Part shown: positions 7,366-7,486 of the stretch, one piece after another
Layout: each line of letters begins with the position of its first letter
Numbering within the stretch: position 1 is the stretch's first letter
Position numbers and translations under genes: made by a program
Notes under the pieces: generated by a model
The model's database searches: none
The model's input: only the letters and a program-made list of their open reading frames with translations
What the model was told of the DNA's origin: nothing
NCBI GenBank assembly: GCA_050954865.1
Contig: JBPBQN010000116.1
Span: 1 to 7,486 of the forward strand
Length of the DNA: 7,486 bases
Reading direction: 5' to 3'
From: Mucilaginibacter_A sp050954865
GTDB lineage: Bacteria; Bacteroidota; Bacteroidia; Sphingobacteriales; Sphingobacteriaceae

Positions 7366-7470
7366 TATAATGCTTCTTTTATCGTATAAAAATCATCAAC
7401 CTGTTGTGTTTTTTGTTTTGATAATCATGTTGAATGTCAATGAATTTTTCAGCATAAAAGAAGCATTATA
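7366..7470. repeat. Inverted pair of the intergenic repeat, MITE-like, after the DUF3467 gene
   Basis: TATAATGCTTCTTTTAT at 7366-7382 is the exact reverse complement of bases 7454-7470, a perfect 17-bp inverted repeat around a 71-nt centre. The two repeat copies within it are 7369-7383 (minus, exact) and 7453-7467 (plus, 14 of 15). The centre has no ORF; it contains an A-run next to the left arm and a T-run next to the right arm. TATA flanks both ends of the ATGCTTC...GAAGCAT core. That could be a target-site duplication, but because TATA is palindromic it could equally be part of the inverted repeat. Confidence 0.75.
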
Positions 7471-7476
7471 GTTTTG
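7446..7476 (+). promoter_or_regulatory. Candidate Bacteroidota-type promoter reading out of the window
   Basis: TAGTTTTG at 7469-7476 fits the TAnnTTTG -7 consensus exactly. TTTT at 7446-7449 lies at the expected 19-nt spacing and matches three of the four bases of the TTTG -33 box. The spacer is almost entirely the plus-oriented repeat copy. Any target gene lies beyond 7486 and cannot be seen. Confidence 0.33.
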
Positions 7477-7486
7477 GATAGGAGTT

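Noticed and set aside
1217..7467. The recurrent 15-mers as a CRISPR array
   Set aside because: The units are too short, occur in both orientations, are separated by whole genes, and have irregular spacing with no array and no cas genes.

Overview
This AT-rich window looks like ordinary chromosome from a member of the Bacteroidota. The RpoC and RpoB sequences, the small DUF3467 protein nearby, the lack of strong Shine-Dalgarno sites and the TAnnTTTG-type promoter boxes all fit that phylum. The wording of RpoC and DUF3467 reads most like the Sphingobacteriaceae (Pedobacter/Mucilaginibacter-like). That placement is from memory of the families, not from a search.

Layout, all genes on the + strand: the 3' third of rpoB (1-1138, cut by the window edge); a 169-bp gap holding two RNA hairpins; complete rpoC (1308-5594) with a strong intrinsic terminator; a 214-bp gap; glf, UDP-galactopyranose mutase (5809-6906); a 133-bp gap with a long AT-rich terminator-like palindrome; a DUF3467 protein (7040-7348); and a 138-bp tail running to the window edge. 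rpoB and rpoC make the two catalytic subunits of RNA polymerase and are presumably co-transcribed. glf appears to be a separate unit that supplies UDP-galactofuranose for surface glycans. The DUF3467 gene has no known function.

The unexpected signal is in the gaps. A 15-bp sequence, consensus GATAAAAGAAGCATT, occurs seven times with at most one mismatch. Every gap has at least one copy, and I found none in the roughly 6.8 kb of coding sequence (one copy grazes a TTG-extended version of the DUF3467 ORF, which I reject as the start). Two gaps carry it as an inverted pair (1214-1278 and 7366-7470), one as a direct pair (5655 and 5714), and one as a single copy directly against a terminator stem (7009). 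Most copies have a T-tract about five bases upstream. I do not recognise the family. It could be a REP- or MITE-like mobile palindrome, a protein-binding or uptake-type motif, or an RNA element. No CRISPR array, tRNA, rRNA or insertion-sequence gene is visible.
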